From JBDTVS01 sp040007095 (GTDB lineage: Bacteria > Acidobacteriota > Vicinamibacteria > Vicinamibacterales > CAVVIG01), in the NCBI GenBank assembly GCA_040007095.1, contig JBDTVS010000054.1, positions 1-63,046 of the forward strand: a DNA stretch of 63,046 bases. Direction: 5' to 3'. A program made the position numbers and the translations under genes. Below are positions 52,415-62,431 of this stretch, one piece after another; the first letter of the stretch is position 1, and the number at the start of each line of letters is the position of its first letter. The notes under the pieces were generated by a model. The model was not told the DNA's origin and searched no databases. It was given only the letters and a program-made list of their open reading frames with translations.

Positions 52415-52484
52415 CCGCGAAGTCGTCGCGACGTACCGAGTCTAGACACCCCTCGTAACTATGCGGTTGTGGAGGTTCTCGCTC

Positions 52485-55400
52485 ATGATTCGACTGCTCA
52501 TCCGATTGCTGGTAGTGATGGCTAGCCTCTTCGTGGTACCCGGTCTGGCTACCGCGCAAAGCCTCGCCGGAGTCGTGCGCGACACCTCTGGTGCCGTGCT
52601 TCCGGGCGTAACCATTGAGGCGTCGAGCCCGGCGCTCATCACCAAGGTCCGCACTGGCGTCACCGACGAAACGGGGCAGTATCGCATTCCGGATCTGCCA
52701 CCCGGCACCTACAAGGTCAGCTTCACGCTGACCGGCTTCGCCACTGTCGTACGGGAAGGCCTCGAGTTGTCGGGAGGCGGGGTCATGACCATTGGTGCGG
52801 AGATGCGAGTGGGGAGCCTCGCGGAGTCGGTCACCGTGACCGGCGAGTCGCCGGTGGTGGACGTCCAGACCGCCCGCCAGCAGATGGTCATCAACGGAGA
52901 CATCGTGCGCGCGCTTCCGGCGTCGCGAAGCTATGGCAACTACATCGCGGCCGTGCCGGCCATTCAAGCCACGGGCTTCGGGGGCGGCGCAGCGACCATC
53001 AACAACTTCTTTTCGGCACGAGGCGGTCGGAGTACCGAAGGCCTCATTCAGCTCGACGGAATGAACGTGGGCGCGCCAGGCAACGGTGGTGGTGTGTCCG
53101 GGTACTTGTATGACATGTCGAACGCCTCGGAAGTGCAGGTGGCCATCTCGGGCGGCCTCGGCGAGGCAGACCGCGGCGGCCCGGCCTTCAACATCATCCC
53201 GAAGACCGGCGGCAACACGTTCAGCGGGACCGGGTTTACCAGCTATGCCGGCAAATGGGGACAGTCGAGCAACATCGACGACAAACTCCGCTCGCTGGGA
53301 TTCGGCGAGCAGCCAGCGCTCATCAAGAGCTACGACGCCAATATCGCCGTGGGCGGACCGATTCTGCGCGACCGCGTGTGGTTCTACGCCAACTCGCGTG
53401 CGATCGGCACGTATCAGGAGCAGCAGAACCTGTACGTCAACAAGAATGCGGGGGACCCGAACGCCTGGACGTGGGTGAAAGGCGAGAGCCCGAGCGTACG
53501 CAACGCCACGTCCAAGACGCTGAACGCTGTGCGCCTGACCTGGCAGGCCAATCAGAAAAACAAGTTCGGGTTCTACATCGACTACACGAAGAACTGCAGC
53601 GCAGGCGCGTACAAGGAGGGCGGCAGTCAGTGCCGAGCTCCCGGTGACGGTTGGGTCGCGTCTGGACCTGGAGTGACTCCTGGCACGGCCACGGTGTCCC
53701 CCGAGTCCGGAACCATCTGGGACGCGCCAGCGAAGATCATGCAGGGATCGTGGACGTCGCCAATCTCGAGCCACCTGCTCCTCGAGACCGGTTATTCAGC
53801 GTTCTATACTGACAACGGCGACCCGCGACCCTTCGGCGTGCTGACGGATTTCATTCCCGTGACGGAACAGTCCACCGGTGTCGGGGTCCCCTTCGCGAAC
53901 TTCATCTATCGAGGCTTCAATCCGGCGCCGTCGAGCTTTCAGAAGCACGCTACATGGCGGGGCGCGATGTCCTACGTCTCGGGTAGTCACAACATGAAGT
54001 GGGGCTACCAGGCCGGTTACATGTCGAACCAGAACACGACCTACGTCGGCCGGCAGATCAGCTACCGGTTCAACAACGGCGCGCCGAATCAGTTGTCGCA
54101 GCGCGTGGGAACGAACGAGACCAGCAACAGCCTCCTCTACAACGGTGTCTACATCCAGGATCAGTGGACGCGTAAACGGCTGACGCTCCAGGGGGCCGTG
54201 CGCTTCGAGACGGCGTCGAGCTGGGCCCCGGCTGGAGAGAACGGCATTCTCGCTGACAACGAATTCGGTGGCCCGTTCCTGCTTCCACGCACCGAGGGTG
54301 TGCACGGCTACCACGACATCACGCCGCGGATGGGTGCCGCCTACGACATCTTTGGCACGGGTAAGACGGCGCTCAAGGTGAACGTTGGGCAGTACCTCCA
54401 GGGCGTCTACACCGGGGACGCATACATCATCAACAATCCGGGCTCGTCGCTCGTCACCTCGATCAATCGCTCGTGGTCGGATCCCAACGGGAATCGCATC
54501 GCCGAATGCGACTTCTTGAACCCGGCGACCAGCGGCGAGTGCGGTCCGTGGTCGGCTAACAACTGGGCCTCTTTCAACCAGACCACGACCGTCAATCCCG
54601 CTGTCCTCACGGGTCGGGGCGTGCGCAACCAGGATTGGCAGTACGGCGTCAGCGTGCAGCAGCAGCTCGCGCCGCAGGTCGGGCTGGAGGTCAGCTACAA
54701 CCGGCGGGTGTGGAGCAATTTCTTCCTGACCCATAACCGCGCGCTCACGGCCGCGGACTTCGATACGGTCACCCTGACCGCGCCCTCGAATCCGCTCCTC
54801 CCCAACGGAGGCGGCTACCCGGTCACATTCCTCACGCGCAACACGCGGAGCGCCCTCGGCGCGACGGACTCGTACTACACAACCTCCGATGACTTCGGTG
54901 GCGAATCGCACTACTGGCACGGCGTTGACCTTTCGTTCAACGCGCGGATGCGGAATGGCCTCAGTCTTCAGGGTGGCACCAGCACGGGCCGCGGCGTGAA
55001 CGACACCTGCGCCGAGCTGAACGCCCGGTTCGGGCAGCCGATGACCCCTACTATCGGGGCGGTCGGCGCCACGGGCATCATTGGCGGTCAGGCCAGCTGC
55101 AACGCTGTCGAGCCGTGGCAGACCAGTGTCCGCGGGCTCGCCTCCTACACCGTGCCCAAGGTGGACGTCCTCGTCAGCGGCATCTTCCGCTCGCAAGCCA
55201 ATGCGCAGCCCGGCGCCGCCGTGGGCACCAACGGCGCGTCGCGGTCCGCGACCTTTCGCATGACGGCCGCGCAGTTCCTGACCGCAACGGGACGACCGCT
55301 GGCCGCCGGGTTGGCCACCCAGGACGTGGACCTGCTGTTGCCGGGTGCGGTGTACGGCGACCGCGTCAACGCCGTGGACATGCGCTTCGCGAAGGTCCTG

Positions 55401-55577
55401 CGGTTCGGCAAGACGAAAACCAATGTGGGTCTGGACCTGTACAACCTGTTCAACTCAAACACGCCGACGACCTACGAGACGGTGTACGACCCGGCGACGA
55501 ACGGGGCGCGATGGTTGACGCCGACGGCCGTGCTTCTGCCGCGATTCATGCGGTTCAATGTGCAGTTCGATTTCTGA
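52485..55577 (+). CDS. TonB-dependent receptor with N-terminal carboxypeptidase-regulatory domain
   Basis: This is a 1030-residue outer-membrane protein. A signal peptide (LLVVMASLFVVPGLATAQ) is followed by an Ig-like carboxypeptidase-regulatory domain (SLAGVVRDTSGAVLPGVTIE to GTYKVSFTLTGF), a plug domain (MNVGAPGNGGG, AFNIIPKTGGNTFSGTGF) and a long beta-barrel. The last residues RFMRFNVQFDF end in an aromatic residue, as outer-membrane barrels do. This Oar-like architecture is greatly expanded in Acidobacteria. ATG 52485 has GGAGG about 9 bases ahead and is preferred to ATG 52461. The ligand is unknown; large substrates or peptides are typical. Confidence 0.9.
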   Translation: MIRLLIRLLVVMASLFVVPGLATAQSLAGVVRDTSGAVLPGVTIEASSPALITKVRTGVTDETGQYRIPDLPPGTYKVSFTLTGFATVVREGLELSGGGVMTIGAEMRVGSLAESVTVTGESPVVDVQTARQQMVINGDIVRALPASRSYGNYIAAVPAIQATGFGGGAATINNFFSARGGRSTEGLIQLDGMNVGAPGNGGGVSGYLYDMSNASEVQVAISGGLGEADRGGPAFNIIPKTGGNTFSGTGFTSYAGKWGQSSNIDDKLRSLGFGEQPALIKSYDANIAVGGPILRDRVWFYANSRAIGTYQEQQNLYVNKNAGDPNAWTWVKGESPSVRNATSKTLNAVRLTWQANQKNKFGFYIDYTKNCSAGAYKEGGSQCRAPGDGWVASGPGVTPGTATVSPESGTIWDAPAKIMQGSWTSPISSHLLLETGYSAFYTDNGDPRPFGVLTDFIPVTEQSTGVGVPFANFIYRGFNPAPSSFQKHATWRGAMSYVSGSHNMKWGYQAGYMSNQNTTYVGRQISYRFNNGAPNQLSQRVGTNETSNSLLYNGVYIQDQWTRKRLTLQGAVRFETASSWAPAGENGILADNEFGGPFLLPRTEGVHGYHDITPRMGAAYDIFGTGKTALKVNVGQYLQGVYTGDAYIINNPGSSLVTSINRSWSDPNGNRIAECDFLNPATSGECGPWSANNWASFNQTTTVNPAVLTGRGVRNQDWQYGVSVQQQLAPQVGLEVSYNRRVWSNFFLTHNRALTAADFDTVTLTAPSNPLLPNGGGYPVTFLTRNTRSALGATDSYYTTSDDFGGESHYWHGVDLSFNARMRNGLSLQGGTSTGRGVNDTCAELNARFGQPMTPTIGAVGATGIIGGQASCNAVEPWQTSVRGLASYTVPKVDVLVSGIFRSQANAQPGAAVGTNGASRSATFRMTAAQFLTATGRPLAAGLATQDVDLLLPGAVYGDRVNAVDMRFAKVLRFGKTKTNVGLDLYNLFNSNTPTTYETVYDPATNGARWLTPTAVLLPRFMRFNVQFDF

Positions 55578-55972
55578 GCTCTGACCTTGCGCGCGTGGAC
55601 CGGCCGACCGCGGTCCACGCGCGAGCGATCGACAGCCTCCTTCGCTGTTAATCGTGCCGACGCAACCCGGCTGGCTCTGACCCGCCCGGCCGCGTCCGGC
55701 CGAAGTCGCGACCCACGTGGTGTGCTGAACGGCCCTAGACCGCGGAGATGCGGCGGGTCTTCCTCGACTATAAGATCGCCGACGCGATCGAACAGATCCG
55801 TGCAGCGCTCGCCAAAAAGTAGAAGGGACCTCGTCCGGCGCCCCAGTCGCCGCGTGACGCGGAATCGAGACTGACAGCACAACAACACGCTGCGGCTGGT
55901 GCATTCCCCGCGAGGCATGATCAAGCTGGCCATGAATCAGGGGATGGGTTCGTCCCCGTCCCCTACTGGGGA
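55578..55972. other. Region after the TonB receptor, no intact gene
   Basis: It holds a strong hairpin (listed separately) and a 24-codon frame at 55748-55822 (MRRVFLDYKIADAIEQIRAA) that looks like the end of a lost gene. I see nothing else. Confidence 0.5.
55591..55622 (+). terminator. Hairpin terminator after the TonB receptor
   Basis: GCGCGTGGACC (55591-55601) and GGTCCACGCGC (55612-55622) form a perfect 11-base stem with a 10-base loop, 14 bases after the stop codon. No T run follows. Confidence 0.6.
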
Positions 55973-56275
55973 TTGGGCATCTTGTCGATGCAATCGCTGA
56001 TCGTGGATACGGGAGTGCCGGGGCGTGCGGGGGCGGCGCTGATGCTGGCTACGGAACGCGATCAAGCGACCCTGGACGCGTTACGGGACGCCCTCAGCGA
56101 TTCTGATTGGTCGGTGCGCGCCGCCGCCGTACATGCGATTGCGCTGCGCAAGGATCCGCGGCTGAAGTCCGATCTCGCACCGATGCTGGAGGATCAGAAC
56201 GAAGGCGTCAGACTGCGCGCGGCGGCGGGTTGCCTGCGGCTGACACGGCAGCGGTCCACCGCCGCCGGAGGCTGA
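55973..56275 (+). pseudogene. C-terminal HEAT-repeat fragment
   Basis: The frame encodes about 1.5 HEAT repeats, ATLDALRDALSDSDWSVRAA, HAIALRKDPRLKSDLAPMLE, then EGVRLRAAAGCLRL. It resembles the end of a longer HEAT-repeat protein whose beginning is missing. No ribosome site or signal is present ahead of it. Confidence 0.55.
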
Positions 56276-56309
56276 CGGTCACCCTGCTCGTCCAACACGC
56301 GACCCTGGC

Positions 56310-56900
56310 GAGATCGTGGCGGCGATCGTTGCCGGCGCCGCGTTGGCGGCGCAGTAGTCCGGCTTCATGCGCACACCGCTGCAGGATCAGCCGATCAGCG
56401 TGATCGGTCGCCACGGCGTCACCGCACGCGTGGACATCGGAGCCGGCGTCGAATCAGGCCGGCACATGCATCCGGGCGAGGAGTTCGGCTACGTGCTCGA
56501 GGGCGCGCTCCAACTCGAGATCGACGGCCGCGCACCGCAGACGTTCAAGCCCGGCGACGTGTTCTTCGTTCCGGCCGGCGTCGTTCACAACGGGCGCAAC
56601 ACCGGATCCGTCAAGACGACGTTCATCGGCACCTATGTCGTCGAGAGCGGCAAGCCGTTGTCCGCGCCGGCGCCGTCACGGGCAGGGCGTACTGCGACAC
56701 CTCAGTCCGGATCACGATCCGCTGTTCGAATCCCACCGGTGGACGCACGGTCACTCCCGCCGATCCGAGCAGCGTGCGTTGGGTCTCGCACTGCCGGGAC
56801 CTTGTGCAGCTCCCGGTCGCCGCCTGACAACGAATTCGAGACGAACACGCGCGGCGGGCGCTCGTCCGACATTTCCCTTTCGTCAAATGTCGGACTCTGA
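56310..56900 (+). pseudogene. Secreted cupin with a stop codon in the signal-peptide region
   Basis: A single cupin domain is clear: HMHPGEEFGYVLEGALQLEI, then FKPGDVFFVPAGVVHNGRN. The metal ligands (His, His, Glu, and a later His) are all present. Immediately upstream and in frame is a signal-peptide-like run IVAAIVAGAALAAQ followed by TAG at 56355-56357. The ATG at 56367 lacks a ribosome site. Related cupins begin with such a signal, so this looks like a nonsense mutation. The frame also reads through beyond the expected end (SGKPLSAPAP) for another 70 residues. Confidence 0.6.
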
Positions 56901-56919
56901 GGGGCGCAGCAACCGGTTC

Positions 56920-58170
56920 CTATTTCACAATCGCTTGCATGACGGCGTTCTCGAACTCAGCGCGCATTTCGCGGATGGGGGTTTGGATCATCATCACGGC
57001 AACGACTTCTTCCTTGGGGTCGATCCAGAAGTGCGTTCCGTAGGCGCCGCTCCAGCCGAAGCTGCCGTCTGAGACGCGGTGATTTCCGGCGACCGCGTCC
57101 TGGATCACACGGACCGTCAGGCCGAAGCCTTCACCGGTCGTCCGGCCAGGCAATGTGGACGGAATGTGGACCGAGCTCATCAGCTTCACAGTCCGCGGAC
57201 TCAGCAGGCGCTTGCCACTCAGTTCCCCACCGTTCGCCAACATTTGAGCGAAGTGCGAATAATCGTCGATCGTCGACACCAAGCCACCGCCGCCAGCGAA
57301 GTACACCTTGCTCGACATTGACAGCGAGTTCTCGGTCTTCACAAGGCCCTTGTCGGTCTTTTGATAGGCAGTCACCAGCCGCGGCATTTGCGCGTCGGTC
57401 GGGTAGTGACTGGTGTTGGGCATGTCCAGAGGATCGAAGACCCGCTGTTTCAGGAAGCGGTCGAGCGGCACGCCTGAGGCCACCTCGACAACCCGCGCCA
57501 GCACATCGATGCCATCGCTGGCACTGTACATCCAGCGCGAACCGGGCTGAAACTCGAGGGGCGTGGAGCCCAGACGGGGGATGTAATCGGCCAGCGTCTC
57601 GGTCGGCTTGCGGCGGTTCTTCCTCACCTCGCTCTGGCCCATCGGGCCGCTCGACAAGCCCGACGTGTGCGTCAACAGATCCTTGATGGTGATATCGCGT
57701 GCCGCTGGCACCGTGTAGAACTTCGGCGGAGCGGCCGCGCCGGCACCGGGCGCTGGAGCGGGACCCATAGGTACGGCCACGTTCATGCCCTTGAATTCCG
57801 GAATGTATTTCGAGACCGGATCGCCCAACTGCAGCTTGCCCTCTTCGAGCATCATCATGACGGCGACCCCAATCACCGGCTTCGTCATCGAGGCCATGCG
57901 AAACACGGCGTCCCGCGTCATCGGCTTTTTGGTGTCGACGTCCATCGTGCCTTGTGCTTCCACGAAGGCGACCTGGCCCTTACGAGCCACCAGCATCACC
58001 GCCCCGGTGATGTCGCCCGAATCGATGTGGCGCTGCACCAGGGCGTGAATCCGTTGCAGCCGCTCGCTCGACAGCCCCACGTCTTCGGGCCGCGAGGTGG
58101 GCAATGAAGCCGCCGTGACTGAAAGTGTGGCAACCAGGGAGAGGAGAGAAAGCAGTCCAATCCGGCGCAT
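56920..58170 (-). CDS. Serine hydrolase, beta-lactamase class C / esterase family
   Basis: This is a 416-residue protein with a signal peptide (IGLLSLLSLVATLSVTAASL). The active-site Ser-x-x-Lys is FRMASMTKPVIG; the Tyr motif is YSAS (from WMYSASDGIDVLA); THTSGL is the usual segment between them. Family members hydrolyse beta-lactams, peptides or esters; motifs alone do not distinguish these. ATG 58170 has AAGGAG 7 bases ahead. The neighbouring genes are fragments, and this one is intact. Confidence 0.88.
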   Translation of the reverse strand: MRRIGLLSLLSLVATLSVTAASLPTSRPEDVGLSSERLQRIHALVQRHIDSGDITGAVMLVARKGQVAFVEAQGTMDVDTKKPMTRDAVFRMASMTKPVIGVAVMMMLEEGKLQLGDPVSKYIPEFKGMNVAVPMGPAPAPGAGAAAPPKFYTVPAARDITIKDLLTHTSGLSSGPMGQSEVRKNRRKPTETLADYIPRLGSTPLEFQPGSRWMYSASDGIDVLARVVEVASGVPLDRFLKQRVFDPLDMPNTSHYPTDAQMPRLVTAYQKTDKGLVKTENSLSMSSKVYFAGGGGLVSTIDDYSHFAQMLANGGELSGKRLLSPRTVKLMSSVHIPSTLPGRTTGEGFGLTVRVIQDAVAGNHRVSDGSFGWSGAYGTHFWIDPKEEVVAVMMIQTPIREMRAEFENAVMQAIVK

Positions 58171-58302
58171 AGCAGGCTCCTTGTGGAAATGGCGCGCCAA
58201 TCATATCGCGGCGAGAGACTCCGTGATCGACGTCCCGACCTATGGTCGGCAACGCGACAAACTGGGGGGGACGCTAACGCGCCCAGATCGACCATCGACC
58301 GC

Positions 58303-58460
58303 GCCGTGAAGATCGACAGCTGGTTACTTGACGACAGATTGGGCGACCACTCGAGCGTGAGCGCACACCGGCCATAAAATCCAGTGCGATCGTCGATGAC
58401 GGTGCGAGCGACGTCGCGGGAGAGATAGTTCACGAGCGCGACGTGCTCGTCGCCGTTGAC
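58303..58460 (-). pseudogene. TIGR03435-family C-terminal fragment
   Basis: On the minus strand, VNYLSRDVARTVIDDRTGFY, then LTLEWSPN and SIFTA, match the conserved end of TIGR03435 proteins (LS...VIDRTGLTGxxxFTLEWxP...SIFTAL). That family is abundant in Acidobacteria and a few related groups. The beginning is missing and the frame changes to unrelated sequence after SIFTA, so it is a remnant between the serine hydrolase and kinase fragments. Confidence 0.6.
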
Positions 58461-58528
58461 GCCTTCGGAGCCGACCCCTGCGCTTGGGAGCGCGCTGCCA
58501 TCGCCACCAGGCGCACCAGACCGCGTGT

Positions 58529-60472
58529 CTACTGCGTGGTCGGCCTGGCGACGGGATTCCGCCAGTTGACGATGACCTCGATCGGCGTCGACGGTACGGC
58601 CGGCAGTCGGTCGAGGATCAGCAGCCGGCCGTCTGCGGCCACGTCGAACGACGGCGGTTGCCCCGCTCGCACGAACGACTTCTCCAACACCATCACCGGC
58701 GCCTCGTACGAAAACCGCGCGCTCGTGTCAGGGGCGACGCGAACGCGCATCAGCTTGTCGCCTTCGAGATAGAACAGCTCCCGGCCGTTTTTCGCCAGAC
58801 CGGTTCGGTCGCCCCCATTCGGTGAGACGCGTATGGCGGCGTCGAGAGTTGGGTAGCGTCGCACCCACAACTCGTCGCTGCCCGTGGTGCTGGCGATGTA
58901 CGCCAGCCACCGGCCATCCGGCGAGAGGGCTGCACTGGCGTAGTCCGACAACCCGAGATCGCCGAGGCGCGCAGGCGCCTCGGTGCCGGACCACGGCACC
59001 TGCACGAGCGACCACGTCCCGCGAGACTCGGGCGGCTCGAATAAGGCGAGCACTCCGCGCCCGCCGGCGACGAACCCATGCGCGTGGTAGTGCCCCGCCG
59101 GGCCGACCGCGCGCGGGATCGAACTGCTGCCATCAGCGGCGATGGCGTAGAGACCGGCCACCGTGCCGTATCGCTCGTAGACGATGGACCGTCCGTCCGG
59201 GGTCCAGAGTGGGGACAGGCTGCCCTCCGAGGTGAGACGGACGGGCGGACGCCCGTCGAGCGGATAGACCCACAGACTGGAACCGACGGTCGCCGCCAGC
59301 CTCGTCCCGTCGGGCGAGATTTGTGGGAAGGAGAGCGGTGGCACCGGCGTTTTGAAGACGGCGCTCGAGCGGCGGCCGTCGCGCTCGAACCAGGTCGGCA
59401 CGCGGCCCGGCGGCGTGTCGGGCGCGCGAAACGCGATGGTGTCGCCTGCCACCGACAACTGGCCCGCGGCGACGGTCTCCGCGATGACGAACGCCGCTCC
59501 CGACAGCGTCATCGACGACGTGTCGAGTTTCTGCGCCATCAACGTCCCGTCACGAACGAACAACAGGTGTACCGCACCATCCGGCGATCGGGACAACAGC
59601 GGCGGCGTGGTGAGCGGCAGCACCGGTCTGGTCGGTTGTGCGGCCGGTGCGGCATCGAGCGAGCCGGCGAATACGGCGTTGCGCTCGGGGTTGCGCGATG
59701 AGCGGAAGTAGAGAAAGCGGCGGCCGTCGGGCAACATGACCGGATTCGTGTGGCTCGTTTCGTCGCGGGTCGCATCGAGTTCGGTCACCGGGACAGGCGT
59801 CCCACCGGCCGCCGGGATCTTCATGAGCCGCCCCAGGGCGCCTGCGTAGAGGATCGTGCCGTCGGACGTCCACCGGGCCCCGCCGTAGCCCTCGACCGGG
59901 GCAATCCGCTGGGGCGTGGTTCCATCGACGGCAATGCGATTGATCGCGCCTCCGCTCACGAACCCGATGAACCTCGCGTCGGGCGACCAGAACGTAGAAA
60001 AGGTGACCTGCCCGGCGCGTTCGAGGTGTCGTGTCCGACCAGTTTCGAACGAGTGCACCCACAGTCCGGATCGGCCGTCCTCCGACGCTGCGGTGAACGC
60101 GACGCTCCGGCCGTCAGGCGACAACACGAATCTGTTGAATCGAAGACCGTCCGGCGCGTTCACCCGGAAACGCATCGTCGATGCGATGCGTGGAGGTGGC
60201 GCTCTGAACACCCATACAGCGGCACCGGCCAGCACGGCGCCGGAACACGCAGCGACCACGAGCCAGCGCGCTACCCCGCGCGATCGCGCAGCGGCGGCTG
60301 TCGGTGCGGGCCCGCTGAAGCCGCCGTCGAGCGCCACGCGGACGTCGGCGATGTCGCGCGCACGATCGCGCGCGTCCTTCTGCAGGCAGCGATCGATCGT
60401 CGAGCGGACATGCGAGGGCGTCGAGGCCGGCAGGCGGTCGAGCCGCGGCTCCCAATTGCCCTGCCCGCCGCA
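58529..60472 (-). pseudogene. C-terminal part of a Ser/Thr protein kinase with a WD40-like propeller
   Basis: This is a 648-codon open frame. Its N-terminal part (LPASTPSHVRSTIDRCLQKD, then RARDIADVRVALDG) is the last helix of a PknB-type kinase domain. A membrane segment (WLVVAACSGAVLAGAAVWVF) and a periplasmic PD40/WD40-like propeller follow (LSPDGRSVAFTA, FSTFWSPDARFIGFV, LSPDGRWLAYIA). This kinase-propeller architecture is typical of Acidobacteria. The catalytic kinase lobe is missing: just upstream, the sequence changes into a gene on the opposite strand. It therefore lacks a start codon of its own. Confidence 0.75.
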
Positions 60473-61132
60473 CAGGTGCCAGCCTTGGCCGGCACCTTTC
60501 GCCTCGCGGGCAACTCGGTGACGGTCGTTCCGACCGCCGAATTCGCTCTTCGCACGGCGGACGGCGCCCGGCTCGACGGCGAGCAGCCCGTGAAAAGCGT
60601 CCTGGCAGGTCCGCTGCGGCTGGACGTCACCGATGCCGGCGACAATCGCCGCTGGGTGACGGCGACGGATACGACACATCCGGCCGTCACCGCTCCGCCG
60701 CCGCTCCCGTCGTATCCCCTCGACGGCCGGTGGCGCGTGCGGGCGCGGTTCGATGCGTTCAGAGCGCCGAGACGCGTACGCGTGCCGGATGTGCGAGGCG
60801 GCTCGATGGAATTCACGGCGCTCGGCCAGCTGGTGTTTCCACTCGGCGGTGAGGAGCGCCGATTGACCGCGTTCGACACGAAGGCCGGGCTCGTGTTCAC
60901 CGTGTGGTTCAAAGATCGGACAAACGGGTCGACGACGTACGGCGGCTACCGCGTGGTTAAACCGCAGAAGGTCAAGGATGGCGAATGGACCATCATCGAT
61001 TTCAACTTTGCTTACAATCCGCCTTGCGCGTATTCCATGTTCACGACGTGTCCGCTGGCGCCGCCTGAGAATCGCCTGCCAGTCGCGGTCGACGCCGGCA
61101 TTCAACAGCTGCCCACTGTCAAAGGATATTGA
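60473..61132 (+). pseudogene. C-terminal part of a DUF1684 protein
   Basis: The frame ends with the complete DUF1684 core: YPLDGRWRVRARFDAFRAPR, TYGGYRVVKPQKV, then IIDFNFAYNPPCAYSMFTTC and PENRLPVAVDAG, stop at 61132. The expected N-terminal signal and first strand are replaced by antisense kinase sequence at the same point where the kinase fragment begins. The function of DUF1684 is unknown. Confidence 0.75.
60474..60497. repeat. Hairpin at the junction of two truncated genes
   Basis: AGGTGCC (60474-60480) pairs with GGCACCT (60491-60497), with further GCC/GGC pairing inside. It lies exactly where the divergent kinase and DUF1684 fragments meet. Confidence 0.5.
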
Positions 61133-61394
61133 AACCGCGTCGCGTGACGGCCTTCGGGCGGAGGCATTGGCCACCGCCCCGGTCATCTGCGGCCCTCGAG
61201 CATGTCCGCTGAAAAGCCAGCGTAACTTTTTCACTTTTGAGTTTTGAGTTCGGGCGACAAGACCCGCTCGGTGTGCGAGCACGACAACGTCGAGTCGAGC
61301 GGCGATCTCTGACGAGTAGCCGCGCATCCTCAACGCCACGTCGACAACCCTGGACGTCGGAAGCGCCCTGAAGGATTGCCGTCTGTTCACTAAT

Positions 61395-61967
61395 GTGAAC
61401 TCGGCCGTTCTCCTTCTGACAGCGCTGGCGCTCATACTCTCGGCTCCGGCCCTGTCCACGCGCGGTGATACCTATCGAGTCTCCGACGCCGAGGTGACCG
61501 TGATTTGTCCGCTGACGGTCGGCGGCAGCTTCGAGGCGCGGACTCGGGACATCCATGGAGATGTCGCGCCCGGCGCGGAGGCACCCGGCACGGTCACCGG
61601 CGCGATCCGGGTGAACCTGCAGTCGCTCGAGACGGGGATTGCCCTGCGCGACCGGCATATGCGCAGCAATTACCTCGAGGTCGACAAAGGATCGGATTTC
61701 GCCGTGTCCACCGTCGACGACATCTACCTCGACGCCGTGCACGGTAAATCTACGTTCCGGGCCATCCTGACGTTACATGGCCATCGCCAGGAAGTAAAAG
61801 GTGCGGCCGAAGTCTCGCCGCGTGGCGGCGGCTTCCGCGTGCGCGCCGAGTTTCCTATCCGTGTGTCCGACTTTCAGATACCAACGCCGACGTACCTGGG
61901 CATCGGCGTTCGCGATGAGATTCGCGTGAAGGTCAGCTTTGTCGCGGGCGGGCAGGTGGCGCACTGA
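61395..61967 (+). CDS. YceI-family periplasmic protein
   Basis: This 190-residue protein has a signal peptide (AVLLLTALALILSAPALS). The YceI lipocalin-like barrel begins TYRVSDAEVTV; the conserved interior is GAIRVNLQSLETGIALRDRH with MRSNYLEV, ending ISDFQIPTPTYLGIGV-like and DEIRVKVSFVA. YceI proteins bind isoprenoids or amphiphilic lipids in the periplasm. GTG 61395 is the only start that gives a signal peptide; no ribosome site is evident. Confidence 0.85.
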   Translation: MNSAVLLLTALALILSAPALSTRGDTYRVSDAEVTVICPLTVGGSFEARTRDIHGDVAPGAEAPGTVTGAIRVNLQSLETGIALRDRHMRSNYLEVDKGSDFAVSTVDDIYLDAVHGKSTFRAILTLHGHRQEVKGAAEVSPRGGGFRVRAEFPIRVSDFQIPTPTYLGIGVRDEIRVKVSFVAGGQVAH

Positions 61968-62431
61968 CGAAGTTTCGCGGCACGACAGTGGCGCGAGCTT
62001 CATTGCGGCACCCGCGCCTGGAAAAACCGGCCGAGGTCTCCCGCGATGGGCAGGGCGTTGAGCGACGACGTCGCGGCACCGCGTCCACGATCACGGGAAG
62101 CAGCGGCGGCCACGCCGAGGATCACGATCACGAAGCTCCAGTGCCAATCACCCGTGGCGACGCGACACCCGCGCGGTTGACCGCGAGCGCGCGTTGGTTC
62201 GGGCGGCGCAGCGATAACAATGCCTATGGACGCCATGCAAAACGCGCCCACAGGCACTGACCGTCTTGACCGAGGAACACGAACACAGGGGACATTTCTA
62301 TTTCGCGTTGACAGACAATCCCGAGACCGATTGCCCGCGCTCGCCTCCCGTGTTACCGTGCCGAGCAGCGTCGTCACTGCCTGCTGCTGGCGCACCAGCA
62401 TCGTGCCGGTGTCGCTTGCTTGAGGGAGACC
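61968..62431. other. Gene-free stretch with a possible mobile-element remnant
   Basis: There is no supported gene here. Bases 62283-62322 (ACACAGGGGACATTTCTATTT, then GTTGACAGACAATCCC) resemble short conserved leaders that I have seen beside REP-type (Y1) transposases in other genomes. No transposase is present. Confidence 0.35.

Noticed and set aside
59750..60472. Upstream extension of the DUF1684 frame
   Set aside because: It is antisense to the kinase propeller; only the part after 60473 is DUF1684-like.
60473..61459. Continuation of the kinase open frame beyond 60472 on the minus strand
   Set aside because: That part is antisense to a clear DUF1684 coding sequence and shows no kinase features, so the real kinase remnant ends at the junction.
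61990..62430. A transposase gene near the ACAGGGGACATTT motif
   Set aside because: No frame in this stretch carries Y1 or DDE motifs; only the short leader-like motif is present.
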